Source of the DNA: Serratia rhizosphaerae | GTDB taxonomy: Bacteria > Pseudomonadota > Gammaproteobacteria > Enterobacterales > Enterobacteriaceae | Direction: 5' to 3' | Assembly (NCBI RefSeq): GCF_009817885.1 | Contig: NZ_CP041764.1 | Coordinates: 744,001 to 808,000 of the forward strand | DNA: 64,000 bases | Part shown: positions 25,099 to 33,335 of the stretch, in pieces | Position numbering within the stretch: position 1 is the stretch's first letter | Layout of the letters: each line of letters opens with the position of its first letter | Translations under genes and position numbers: made by a program | The notes under the pieces: generated by a model | The model's input: only the letters and a program-made list of their open reading frames with translations | Told to the model about the DNA's origin: nothing | Databases searched by the model: none

Positions 25099-26016
25099 TC
25101 AGGCTTTAAAACGCGCGCGTACCGCGCCGATCATCGATACCAGCAGCAACACCACGCCGCCGGCGACAAAGCCGAACGCCACGTTCAGCAGCGAAGGCAC
25201 GATGCCCTGCAGGATATGGTCAAACGTCGGTGCGACCGCAATATGCGCCGCCCAGTCTTCAAACAGGTGATGCACCGCCGGCAGGCCGTGGGTCAGAATG
25301 CCGCCCCCCACCATAAACATGGCGATGGTGCCTACGATCGACAGCGTTTTCATCAGGAACGGCGCGGCGCTGACAATGCCGCTGCCGATGCTGCGCGCCA
25401 GCGCGCTGCTTTTACGGCTTAAATACAGCCCCAGGTCGTCCAGTTTGACGATGCCGGCAACGATGCCGTACACGCCGATGGTCATCACAATGGCGATGCC
25501 GCACAGCACGATCAGCTGCTGGGTAAAGCTGGCTCCGGCCACGGTGCCCAGAGTAATGGCGATAATCTCGGCGGACAGCACAAAGTCGGTGCGCACCGCG
25601 CCCTTTACCTTACGCTTTTCATAAGCCGCTACGTCCTCGTTCGGATTCAGCGCTTCACGCTGTTCCCCCTGTTCCGGCTTATGCGTCAGGCTGTGAAATA
25701 CCTTCTCAAAGCCTTCATAGCACAGGTAGGCGCCGCCAATCATCAGCAGCGGCGTGATCGCCCAGGGCGCAAAAGTGCCAATCAGCAGCGCCAGCGGCAC
25801 CAGAATCGCCTTGTTGATAAACGAGCCTTTCGCCACGTTCCACACCACCGGCAGTTCCCGGTCGGCCTTAACGCCGGTGACCTGCTGCGCGTTCAGCGCC
25901 AGGTCGTCCCCCAATACCCCGGCGGTCTTTTTCGCCGCCATTTTGCTCATCAGCGAGACATCGTCCAATAACGAGGCGATGTCATCAATCAGGGTCAGTA
26001 AGCTACTTCCAGCCAA
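25099..26016 (-). CDS. yedI: DUF808-family inner membrane protein YedI
   Basis: A 305-residue membrane protein, the same length as E. coli YedI, with the DUF808 N-terminus MAGSSLLTLIDDIASLLDDVSLMSKMAAKKTAGVLGDDLALNAQQVTG and about six hydrophobic segments. The function is unknown. It stands alone; the 164 bases upstream to the pbpG stop codon hold only a GC-rich hairpin-like stretch near 26150-26180. Confidence 0.93.
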   Translation of the reverse strand: MAGSSLLTLIDDIASLLDDVSLMSKMAAKKTAGVLGDDLALNAQQVTGVKADRELPVVWNVAKGSFINKAILVPLALLIGTFAPWAITPLLMIGGAYLCYEGFEKVFHSLTHKPEQGEQREALNPNEDVAAYEKRKVKGAVRTDFVLSAEIIAITLGTVAGASFTQQLIVLCGIAIVMTIGVYGIVAGIVKLDDLGLYLSRKSSALARSIGSGIVSAAPFLMKTLSIVGTIAMFMVGGGILTHGLPAVHHLFEDWAAHIAVAPTFDHILQGIVPSLLNVAFGFVAGGVVLLLVSMIGAVRARFKA

Positions 26017-26180
26017 TGTGAGTTATCCTTCTGCTACGAAAAAATACGCGCCCGCTCCCCGTCAGCAATACCGCTGAATCATTAATGGGAGTGATGACTT
26101 ACAGATAATAGCCGATAAGTCGATGCCGTGTACGGAAAGGTAAAGCATTGCGCCCGCCGCCGCAGCGACGGGCGGGCGGG

Positions 26181-27104
26181 TTATTCGGCGTCGTTATTCG
26201 CCAGGCGGGCGTCTTTCTGCCGGCGGTAGTCGCGGGCGGCGGCGGGCACCGGCACTACTTTGCCGGTCTCAATCCAGGTGCGCAGCCGGCTGGCGTCGGC
26301 GAAGTGGGTGTATTTGCCGAAGGCGTCCAGCACCACCAGCGATACCGAACGGTTGCCGATCATGGTGCGCATCGCCAGGCAGTGCCCGGCCTGATTGGTA
26401 AAGCCGGTCTTGGTCAGCTGAATATTCCACTTCTTGTTATAAACCAGATGGTTGGTATTGCGGAACGGCAGACTGTAGCTCGGATCCTTGAAGGTCGCCG
26501 TGCTCTCGGCGGTGGTGCTCAACTGACCGATCAGCGGGTAGCGCTTGGTGGCCAGCAGCAGCTTGGTCAGGTCGCGGGCGGTGGAGACGTTATGAATCGA
26601 CAGCCCGGTAGGTTCCACATAGCGGGTATGCGTCATGCCCAGCGCTTTGGCCTTGGCGTTCATCGCCTTGATAAAGGCGTTGTAGCCGCCCGGATAGTGG
26701 TGCGCCAGGCTGGCGGCGGCGCGGTTTTCCGACGACATCAGCGCCAGCAGCAGCATCTCTTTACGGCTGACCTCGCTGTTCAGCCGCACCCGCGAATAGA
26801 CGCCCTTCATTTCCGGCGTCTGATGGATATCCACCTTCAGCATTTCGTCGAGCGGCAGGTGCGCATCCAGCGTCACCATCGCCGTCATCAGTTTGGTGAT
26901 CGAGGCGATCGGCACCACTTCATCCGGGTTACGGGCGTAAAGCACTTTATGATTTTGCATATCCACCACCATGGCGCTGCCGGAAGCCAGTTCAGGCTGC
27001 GTCGCATGCAGCGAGGCGGTGTTTTCGCTGGCCAGCGCCTGCGGCGCCAGTCCCGCGCCGGCCTGCAGGGCCAGCAAAGTCAGAACCAAAACTCGGATTT
27101 TCAC
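26181..27104 (-). CDS. pbpG: D-alanyl-D-alanine endopeptidase, PBP7
   Basis: A periplasmic serine peptidase of peptidase family S11 that cleaves D-Ala-meso-DAP crosslinks. Counting from the GTG at 27104 (307 residues; E. coli 310) there is a signal peptide ending near PQALA-SE, SxxK at 68-71 (SITK), SxN at 125-127 (SEN) and KTG at 233-235. The frame is open upstream, but the preceding 36 codons do not look like a signal sequence and the nearest ATG is out of frame, so GTG is the likely start despite a weak ribosome-binding site. Confidence 0.94.
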   Translation of the reverse strand: MKIRVLVLTLLALQAGAGLAPQALASENTASLHATQPELASGSAMVVDMQNHKVLYARNPDEVVPIASITKLMTAMVTLDAHLPLDEMLKVDIHQTPEMKGVYSRVRLNSEVSRKEMLLLALMSSENRAAASLAHHYPGGYNAFIKAMNAKAKALGMTHTRYVEPTGLSIHNVSTARDLTKLLLATKRYPLIGQLSTTAESTATFKDPSYSLPFRNTNHLVYNKKWNIQLTKTGFTNQAGHCLAMRTMIGNRSVSLVVLDAFGKYTHFADASRLRTWIETGKVVPVPAAARDYRRQKDARLANNDAE

Positions 27105-27278
27105 ATGTATTACTCTGTTGCTGAATTTAGGGATGATGAGAAAAAACTGCAGGAAAGTATAAGGGAGGCGTATGGAGTTGGCACCGTGATTATTAACGCC
27201 CATTTGTGACAAATTCTGTCGGGATCACACGGCTTAAACCACGGGCGCTGCGGCGCTCACGCCCGCGGTCTGGCCGCT

Positions 27279-28382
27279 TTACAGCGCCGGCTGCCAGGCC
27301 GACTGCGGCAGCAGATACAGCCCCGCCGGCTGTGCCGCGCCGTCGCCGACAATATGGCCGATGCCGGCCGCCATCACCGCCAGCGTGACGTCAAAGGCGT
27401 TGAGGCTGTCGCCGTAGCCGGCCGTCAGGTTAAACATCGAGCCGTTCGCCAGCAGATAGAGCGTTTTGTCCCCCAGCCGATAAGCGTCGACAAACGGCAT
27501 CGGTTCCTGATGCGGCAGGCGCTGCAGGAAGGCGACGTCAATCTCTTCCGCCACATGGCCGACGTTGAGAATAAACGCACCGTCCCTGAGCTGCGCCAAC
27601 TGGCTGGCGGACAACACGTTTTTCGCCCCGGTGGCGGTGGCGATCACCTCAGCCTGCGACGCCGCCTGATCTAAATCCATCACCGTCCAGCCGTCATAGC
27701 GCGCCTGTAACGCACGCGCCGGATCCACTTCCGCCACCGTCACCTGCCCGCCATAGGCCCTGGCCGCCGCGGCCACGCCCTGTCCGACCAGCCCGTAGCC
27801 AATCACCAGCACCTGTTTTTCATGCAGCGTCAGGTGGGTAGTCTGGAAAAAGGTGTGCCAGGCGGTCAGGCCGACCATATGCCGGTTATGCAGCCCTTCT
27901 TTCACCGGCAGATCGTCCCAGTTGAAAATCGGATAGCGCGGCGACACGCCGTTCAGACGGCTGATACCCGAACCGGTTGCCTCCAGCCCGGCTTTAATCT
28001 GCGGCCCGCCGGACGACTGATGCAGCCGTGTGGTCAGATCCGCGCCCATCTCACACAGGTGCGTCGGCTCCCAGGCCAGCGCACGGTCGAAAGAATCGGA
28101 CCAGTCGGCGTCGGACATACCGCGCCAGGCGTGCGCCTGCGCGCCCCGCTGCGTCAACCAGGCCACCACGTCATCCTGCACCGTGGTCGGGTTGCAGGTG
28201 GTCAGGTAAATCTCCGCCCCTTTCTCCAGCAGGCCGGCCACCAGCGGCGCCATTTTCAGATCCAGATGCATATTGCACGCCAGCCGCACGCCCTGCAGAT
28301 CCGGCAGCGCCGCCACCGCCGCACGGGTACGCGGCATATGGCGCATCGCCCATGCCAGTTCGCGGTCAAAATCCTGATACAT
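27279..28382 (-). CDS. short S-adenosylhomocysteinase-like NAD-binding protein
   Basis: A 367-residue relative of adenosylhomocysteinase, shorter than the usual 430-470. The Rossmann domain has GYGLVGQG (195-202) and ILNVGHVAEEIDV, matching the IGHFDxEIDV motif. In the catalytic domain His39, Asp70 (TTVQDD), Glu135 and Lys161 align with the human residues His55, Asp131, Glu156 and Lys186, but His165 stands where Asp190 is expected, followed by Asn166. So chemistry may differ. Enterics recycle S-adenosylhomocysteine by Pfs/LuxS, so this may be a paralogue with another substrate. AAGGAG precedes the ATG at 28382. Alignment is by eye. Confidence 0.75.
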   Translation of the reverse strand: MYQDFDRELAWAMRHMPRTRAAVAALPDLQGVRLACNMHLDLKMAPLVAGLLEKGAEIYLTTCNPTTVQDDVVAWLTQRGAQAHAWRGMSDADWSDSFDRALAWEPTHLCEMGADLTTRLHQSSGGPQIKAGLEATGSGISRLNGVSPRYPIFNWDDLPVKEGLHNRHMVGLTAWHTFFQTTHLTLHEKQVLVIGYGLVGQGVAAAARAYGGQVTVAEVDPARALQARYDGWTVMDLDQAASQAEVIATATGAKNVLSASQLAQLRDGAFILNVGHVAEEIDVAFLQRLPHQEPMPFVDAYRLGDKTLYLLANGSMFNLTAGYGDSLNAFDVTLAVMAAGIGHIVGDGAAQPAGLYLLPQSAWQPAL

Positions 28383-28472
28383 TGTTTGCTCCTTGGGTGA
28401 GCGCCCCTGCCGTACAGCCTCGGCCAGGGCGAGTATACTTAGCCTGTGATAGTCATAAGATAAGGAATCACC

Positions 28473-29036
28473 ATGACCGATTTGGCCCACTATATTACGG
28501 ATTATGGTTACTGGGCGCTGTTTATCGGCTGTCTGGCTGAAGGGGAAACCATCACCCTTCTCGGCGGCATCGCGGCGCACGAAGGGCTGCTGCACCTACC
28601 TTGGGTAATGGCAGTGGTGGCGCTCGGCGGCACGCTGGGGGATCAACTGCTGTATTTTGCCGGCCGCCGCTTCGGCGGCCGGGCGATCGCACGGCTGAAA
28701 AGCCAGCGTCAGCGCATCAACCGCGCCAAACGGCTGATTGCCCGTCATCCGATGCTGTTTGTGATTGGCGTACGCTTTATGTACGGCTTCCGGATTATCG
28801 GCCCGGTGCTGATCGGCGCCAGCCGGCTGCCGCCTTCGCGCTTTGTGCCGCTGAATATTCTCGGCGCGCTGCTGTGGTCAGCGATCTTCGTGCTGCTGGG
28901 GTATTTCGGCGGTCAGGCGCTGGAGCGCGTGATTAACGGCTTCCATAATAAGCTGTTCGTCGTGCTGCTGCTGGCCGCCGTTGCCGCCGCGCTGTGGCTG
29001 GCGCGCCGCTGGTGGCATCGGCGCACAGAGCAGTGA
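28473..29036 (+). CDS. yohD: DedA-family membrane protein YohD
   Basis: A 187-residue polytopic membrane protein of the DedA/SNARE-associated family, close in length to E. coli YohD (192). Typical features are the re-entrant motif GCLAEGETITLLGGIAAHEG, GGTLGDQLLYFAGRRFG, and the RFMYGFRIIGPVLIGASRLPPSRF arginine/glycine block. DedA proteins act as undecaprenyl-phosphate or phospholipid flippases needed for envelope homeostasis. It is divergent from the adenosylhomocysteinase-like gene and nearly abuts the convergent LysR gene. Confidence 0.92.
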   Translation: MTDLAHYITDYGYWALFIGCLAEGETITLLGGIAAHEGLLHLPWVMAVVALGGTLGDQLLYFAGRRFGGRAIARLKSQRQRINRAKRLIARHPMLFVIGVRFMYGFRIIGPVLIGASRLPPSRFVPLNILGALLWSAIFVLLGYFGGQALERVINGFHNKLFVVLLLAAVAAALWLARRWWHRRTEQ

Positions 29037-29045
29037 TTCCGGCGT

Positions 29046-29927
29046 CTATGGCGCCTGCATCAGCGCCACCAGTTCGCGCGCGGCTTTTTGCAGCGGCTGA
29101 TTCTTCAGCCAGATCAGGTGCATCGGCAGGCGCAGCTCATTTTTGGTGTTTTTAAACGTCAGCCGCGTCAGCCGCCCCTGCGCCAGCAGCGGCGCAATCA
29201 GCGACTGCGGGAAATTGCCCCACCCCAGTCCGGCCTCCACCATGTTCAGCGCCGTTTGCAGGCTGTCGGTGCGCCAATAGGTTTCCGCCACCCGCGGCCG
29301 CAGATCGGCCATCGGCAGATCCCGGCTGGCGACCACGATCTGACGCACGTTGACCAGATCCTCCAGAAACAGCCGCTCGTCGCCCTGCGCCAACGCCGCA
29401 TGCCGCGACGACAGCGTGGCGATCAGCGACTCGCTGCCGACAAAATGGAACTGCTCCTTGATATTGACGTTCAGCCCGCCAAACGCCAGACAAACGCTCA
29501 CCCTGCCCTGATGCAGCAGATGCAGCGCCTCGTCCTGCGGCGCGCTCAGCAACTCGATATTCAACAGCGGATAACGTTCGGACAAGGTTTTCACCGCCGC
29601 CAGCAGCTTTTCCGTATTGATGTCCGACGCCACGCCGATCGACAGCGTGCTCTCCAGCCCCTGAGACAGTTCAATGGCGTGGATCTGCAGCTGTTTCAAC
29701 TGATCGGCGATCAGGCGCGCATGCGGCGCCAGTGCCAGCGCCATGGCGGTCGGCGTCGGCTCGCGGTGTGAGCGATCGAACAGTTGAAAGCCCAGTTCAG
29801 CCTCCATATTGGCGATCCCCATGCTGACCGCCGAAGGCACGCGCCGCAGCGCGCGCGCGGCGGCGGAAAACGAACCGCGCTCCAGTACCGCCAAGAACAG
29901 CTCAATATTGTCGCTGGTGAAATTCAT
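29046..29927 (-). CDS. LysR-family regulator, likely controls the PACE exporter
   Basis: A 293-residue LysR protein: MNFTSDNIELFLAVLERGSFSAAARAL with RVPSAVSMGIANMEAELGFQLFDRS, then a normal effector domain. It is divergent from the PACE exporter gene, 121 bases apart. In Acinetobacter the PACE exporter AceI is controlled by a neighbouring LysR regulator (AceR), and the same arrangement here suggests the same logic. Confidence 0.9.
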   Translation of the reverse strand: MNFTSDNIELFLAVLERGSFSAAARALRRVPSAVSMGIANMEAELGFQLFDRSHREPTPTAMALALAPHARLIADQLKQLQIHAIELSQGLESTLSIGVASDINTEKLLAAVKTLSERYPLLNIELLSAPQDEALHLLHQGRVSVCLAFGGLNVNIKEQFHFVGSESLIATLSSRHAALAQGDERLFLEDLVNVRQIVVASRDLPMADLRPRVAETYWRTDSLQTALNMVEAGLGWGNFPQSLIAPLLAQGRLTRLTFKNTKNELRLPMHLIWLKNQPLQKAARELVALMQAP

Positions 29928-30048
29928 ACCCGCTACCTGTCAGAAAAACTGACAGCTCCTGACTTTTTCTATCAATAAGGTTGACGTTATCTTAGCCGCC
30001 GATACGCCGGGCGTCACCCCGGTCAGAACAATCAATGAGAGAGGCAAC

Positions 30049-30486
30049 ATGCAAGGCGTCAAACGCAAACTGGTTTATGTCACCGCCTATGAAATTATCG
30101 GCATGACGATTTCCGCGCTCGGATTAGCGCTGCTGTCCGGCAGCGCCCCCAGCAGCACCGGGCCGCTGGCAGTGATCATCACCACCATCGCGGTCAGCTG
30201 GAATTTTATCTATAACTGCCTGTTTGAATGGTGGGAGAGCCGCCAGGCGTCGCGCACCCGAACGGTGAAACGGCGCATTCTGCACGCCGTTGGTTTTCAG
30301 CTGACGCTGGTGGTGTACCTGATTCCGCTGATTGCCTGGTGGATGGGGATTTCGCTGACGCAGGCGCTGCTGCTGGATATGGCGCTGATCGTCATTATTC
30401 CGTGCTACACCTTCGTCTATAACTGGGCGTTCGATAAACTGTTCGGCCTGCCGGCCTCGGCGCTGCCGGCAGAAGAATCCGACTGA
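30049..30486 (+). CDS. PACE-family biocide/multidrug efflux protein (AceI-like)
   Basis: A 145-residue four-helix membrane protein made of two bacterial transmembrane pair (BTP) domains. Tyr14-Glu15 in the first helix matches the functionally essential Glu15 of AceI. Each half ends with the family motif: SWNFIYNCLFEWWESR and CYTFVYNWAFDKLFG. Family members expel chlorhexidine, acriflavine or short-chain diamines by proton antiport. A GAGAGG site precedes the ATG. The divergent LysR gene is the likely regulator. Confidence 0.92.
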   Translation: MQGVKRKLVYVTAYEIIGMTISALGLALLSGSAPSSTGPLAVIITTIAVSWNFIYNCLFEWWESRQASRTRTVKRRILHAVGFQLTLVVYLIPLIAWWMGISLTQALLLDMALIVIIPCYTFVYNWAFDKLFGLPASALPAEESD

Positions 30487-30493
30487 CCGGTCA

Positions 30494-30517
30494 GCCGTTA
30501 CGCGCTGGCGTAACGGC
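30494..30517. terminator. hairpin between convergent PACE and MarR genes
   Basis: GCCGTTACGC (30494-30503) pairs perfectly with GCGTAACGGC (30508-30517) around GCTG. There is no T tract, so it may act as a barrier or a weak terminator between the convergent genes. Confidence 0.5.
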
Positions 30518-30526
30518 CCGGATAGC

Positions 30527-30964
30527 TCAGCGCGCCGTCAGCGCACTGCGCACCGCTTCCAGCTCCTGCTTCAGTCCGCGCAGCCGTGTTTCATCCAGCC
30601 CGGCCGAACACAGCAACTGTGGATAGAGGCTGTCGATGCCCTCACGCAGCTGCCGCGCCTGCGGCGTTACCCGCACGTGCACCTGCCGCTGATCCTCACT
30701 GCTGCGCACCCGTACCACATAGCCGTGGCTTTCCAGCCGTTTCAGCAACGGCGTGGTGGTGCTGGCGTCAATAAACAGCCGTTCGCTAATCTCGCCGACG
30801 GTCAGCCCGTCCTGTTCCAGTAGTAAAATCAATACCAGATATTGCGGATAGGTCAGGCCCATCTCATCCAGCAGTGGCTGATACACGCGGTTCAACGCCA
30901 GATTGGTCGAATACACGGCAAAGCACATCAACTTATCAAGCGTGATAGGTGATTGGTCGCCCAT
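30527..30964 (-). CDS. MarR-family regulator, OhrR-like
   Basis: A 145-residue MarR winged-helix protein. ITLDKLMCFAVYSTNLALNRVYQPLLDEMGLTYPQYLVLILLLEQDGLTVGEISERLFIDASTTTPLLKRLE follows the OhrR pattern, with Cys14 in the CFAVYS motif in the place of the peroxide-sensing cysteine of OhrR. OhrR represses the organic hydroperoxide resistance gene ohr, but no ohr gene is adjacent. A 17-bp palindrome in its own upstream region may be the operator. Confidence 0.85.
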   Translation of the reverse strand: MGDQSPITLDKLMCFAVYSTNLALNRVYQPLLDEMGLTYPQYLVLILLLEQDGLTVGEISERLFIDASTTTPLLKRLESHGYVVRVRSSEDQRQVHVRVTPQARQLREGIDSLYPQLLCSAGLDETRLRGLKQELEAVRSALTAR

Positions 30965-30976
30965 AATATGTCCTCT

Positions 30977-30993
30977 ACGATCGATTTTATCGT
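30977..30993. promoter_or_regulatory. palindrome upstream of the OhrR-like gene
   Basis: ACGAT (30977-30981) and ATCGT (30989-30993) form an inverted repeat with a 7-base AT-rich spacer, 13-29 bases before the start codon on the leftward strand. This is the place expected for autorepression by a MarR/OhrR protein. Confidence 0.4.
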
Positions 30994-31677
30994 TATAAAT
31001 ATCTTTTTGCTGTGTGGTGCTACCCGACCATTGTATGAGAGATCCGACCTGTTGACCAGTGCAGTAATTCTCTATAAATTCAATAAATTAACGCTATTTT
31101 CCACACAAAATAATGGCAGGCGATAAAGTAGTGCAAATTTTGAGGGTGGCCAAGAAGCGGTGAGCGTCGCACACTGCCGCGCGATAAAGCAGGCGGTTTT
31201 GTCCACCGGACGTAAAGGCCCGCGCTTTCCACCGCGGGTCAGTCGCCCGGTGTGATTTAACGGACAACGCAATATCATTATCGCGCTACACCGGGAAGAA
31301 TCCGACAAATATATTTCCCGCAGGCCTTCTGGAGAGGGATAAATATATTACCTCACTAAGATTACGGGCTAATAGTGAGAAGCTAATCACAGTTCTACTT
31401 TTTCTGTTAATATCCAACGAATTTATTTATCACTTTGATATGTAATAATATTTACAGGAAGATTAAAAAATAAACACACTTAATAACGATTTAACTCTCT
31501 TATTTTTTGCCTCGTTTAAGCAGAAAAGGTAGCATGCTCCGCCGTTATTTAATGGTTTGTGCACAAATAATAAACAACGAGAGTGATGCCATGACTTCAT
31601 TCTTATAGCGGTTGCGACCGCAATCGTTTGCTTAGCTGTTGAGCGCGCTCAACAATAGACAGGAAACAGGACGGATA
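30994..31677 (+). promoter_or_regulatory. long A+T-rich intergenic region with ansP promoter and leader palindromes
   Basis: No convincing gene lies here. Seen: a sigma-70-like promoter TTGCCT (31507-31512), 17 bases, TAGCAT (31530-31535); a 12-bp perfect palindrome TTTGTGCACAAA at 31556-31567; a microORF MTSFL from about 31591; a hairpin GCGGT/ACCGC at 31608-31621; and an 18-bp perfect palindrome TGTTGAGCGCGCTCAACA at 31637-31654, 24 bases before the ansP start. The leader is thus about 135 bases and structured. The part from 30994 to 31500 shows only increasing A+T content. Confidence 0.5.
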
Positions 31678-33144
31678 ATGAAATCACACACAAAATCCGC
31701 GCATGATAAACACGCGGCCAGAAGACGTTGGTTGGACTCCCATGAATCCGGTTATCACAAAAGCATGGGCAACCGGCAAATCCAGATGATCGCCATCGGC
31801 GGCTCCATCGGCACCGGTTTATTCCTCGGCACCGGCGGACGCCTGGAACTGGCCGGTCCGGCACTGGCGCTGGTGTATCTAACCTGCGGCATCTTCTCGT
31901 TCTTTATTCTGCGCGCGCTGGGCGAGCTGGTGCTGCACCGCCCCTCCAGCGGCAGTTTTGTCTCCTATGCGCGTGAGTTCCTCGGCGAAAAGGCCTCTTA
32001 CGTCGCCGGCTGGATGTATTTCCTCAACTGGGCGATGACCGGCATCGTCGATATCACCGCCGTCGCGCTGTATATGCACTACTGGGGCACCTTCGCCGAC
32101 GTGCCGCAGTGGCTGTTCGCCCTCGGCGCGCTCGGCATCGTCGCCACCATGAATATGATCGGCGTAAAATGGTTCGCCGAAATGGAGTTCTGGTTTGCGC
32201 TGATCAAGGTGGCGGCCATTGCGCTGTTCCTGATCGTCGGCGTGGTGTTCCTCGGCCTGGACAAGCCGGTTGACGGCAACACCACCGGCCTGCACCTGAT
32301 TTCCGATAACGGCGGCCTGTTCCCGCACGGCCTGCTGCCGGCGCTGGTGCTGGTGCAGGGGGTCATCTTCGCCTTCGCCGGCATTGAGCTGATCGGCACC
32401 GCCGCCGGCGAATGCAAAGACCCGGAAAAAATGCTGCCGAAGGCGATAAACAGCGTGATCTGGCGTATCGCCCTGTTCTATGTCGGCTCCGTGGTGCTGC
32501 TGGTGCTGCTGCTGCCGTGGAACGCCTATCAGGCCGGCCAGAGCCCGTTCGTCACCTTCTTCAGCAAGCTCGGCGTGCCTTACGTCGGCACCATCATGAA
32601 TATCGTGGTGCTGACCGCCGCGCTGTCCAGCCTGAACTCCGGCCTGTACTCAACCGGCCGTATTCTGCGCTCGCTGTCGATGGGCGGTTCCGCGCCGAAG
32701 TTTATGGCTAAAATGAGCAGCCAGCAGGTGCCGTACGCCGGCATTCTGGTGACCTGCGGCATTTACGTGATCGGCGTGATCCTCAACTATCTGGTACCGT
32801 CGCAGGTGTTTGAAATCGTGCTGAACATCGCCTCGCTGGGCATTATCACCTCCTGGGTGTTTATCATCGTCTGCCAGCTGCGCCTGCGTAAAGCCATCAA
32901 AGAGGGCAAAGCCAAACCGGTCAGCTTCAAAATGCCGGGCGCGCCGTTCACCTCCTGGCTGACGCTGCTGTTTTTGGCGGTGGTGGTGGTAATGATGGCG
33001 TTCGATTACCCGAACGGCACCTGGACCGTCGCCACCATTCCGCTGCTGGCCATCCTGCTGCTGCTCGGCTGGTTCGGCCTGCGTAAACGCGCAGCGGAAG
33101 TGCGCCTGGAGCAGCAGGCCCATGAACAACAATCCCTGAAATAA
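31678..33144 (+). CDS. ansP: L-asparagine permease
   Basis: A 488-residue amino-acid/polyamine/organocation permease with twelve hydrophobic segments. It matches E. coli AnsP almost along its length (RRWLDSHESGYHKSMGNRQIQMIAIGGSIGTGLFLGTG, RALGELVLHRPSSGSFVSYAREFLGEKASYVAGW, GTAAGECKDPEKMLPKAINSVIWRI). It imports asparagine with protons. The start at 31678 is preceded by CAGGACGG; a frame 13 codons longer would include the 18-bp palindrome. Two palindromes in the leader suggest regulated expression. Confidence 0.95.
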   Translation: MKSHTKSAHDKHAARRRWLDSHESGYHKSMGNRQIQMIAIGGSIGTGLFLGTGGRLELAGPALALVYLTCGIFSFFILRALGELVLHRPSSGSFVSYAREFLGEKASYVAGWMYFLNWAMTGIVDITAVALYMHYWGTFADVPQWLFALGALGIVATMNMIGVKWFAEMEFWFALIKVAAIALFLIVGVVFLGLDKPVDGNTTGLHLISDNGGLFPHGLLPALVLVQGVIFAFAGIELIGTAAGECKDPEKMLPKAINSVIWRIALFYVGSVVLLVLLLPWNAYQAGQSPFVTFFSKLGVPYVGTIMNIVVLTAALSSLNSGLYSTGRILRSLSMGGSAPKFMAKMSSQQVPYAGILVTCGIYVIGVILNYLVPSQVFEIVLNIASLGIITSWVFIIVCQLRLRKAIKEGKAKPVSFKMPGAPFTSWLTLLFLAVVVVMMAFDYPNGTWTVATIPLLAILLLLGWFGLRKRAAEVRLEQQAHEQQSLK

Positions 33145-33157
33145 CGCTTATCCCCCT

Positions 33158-33182
33158 GGGGGCGGCATTCGCCCCCGTTTTC
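33158..33182 (+). terminator. intrinsic terminator of ansP
   Basis: GGGGGCG (33158-33164) pairs with CGCCCCC (33170-33176) around a GCATT loop and is followed by GTTTTCC, 13 bases after the ansP stop codon. Confidence 0.8.
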
Positions 33183-33335
33183 CCCTTCCCGCACGCTGAG
33201 CCGCCACACAACCGCCATCGCTTATTGTCCGCCCTCCGTTGGCGTAACTTGACGTATCCCAATCATCCATGAACGGGTTAGCGAAAGTTAATCAATCCAC
33301 TACGCCCAATACAGCGAACACGCGAGGCAATAGCT

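Noticed and set aside
31072..31308. A 78-codon frame on the - strand upstream of ansP
   Set aside because: No ribosome-binding site or plausible composition (Cys/Arg-rich mixture); judged random.
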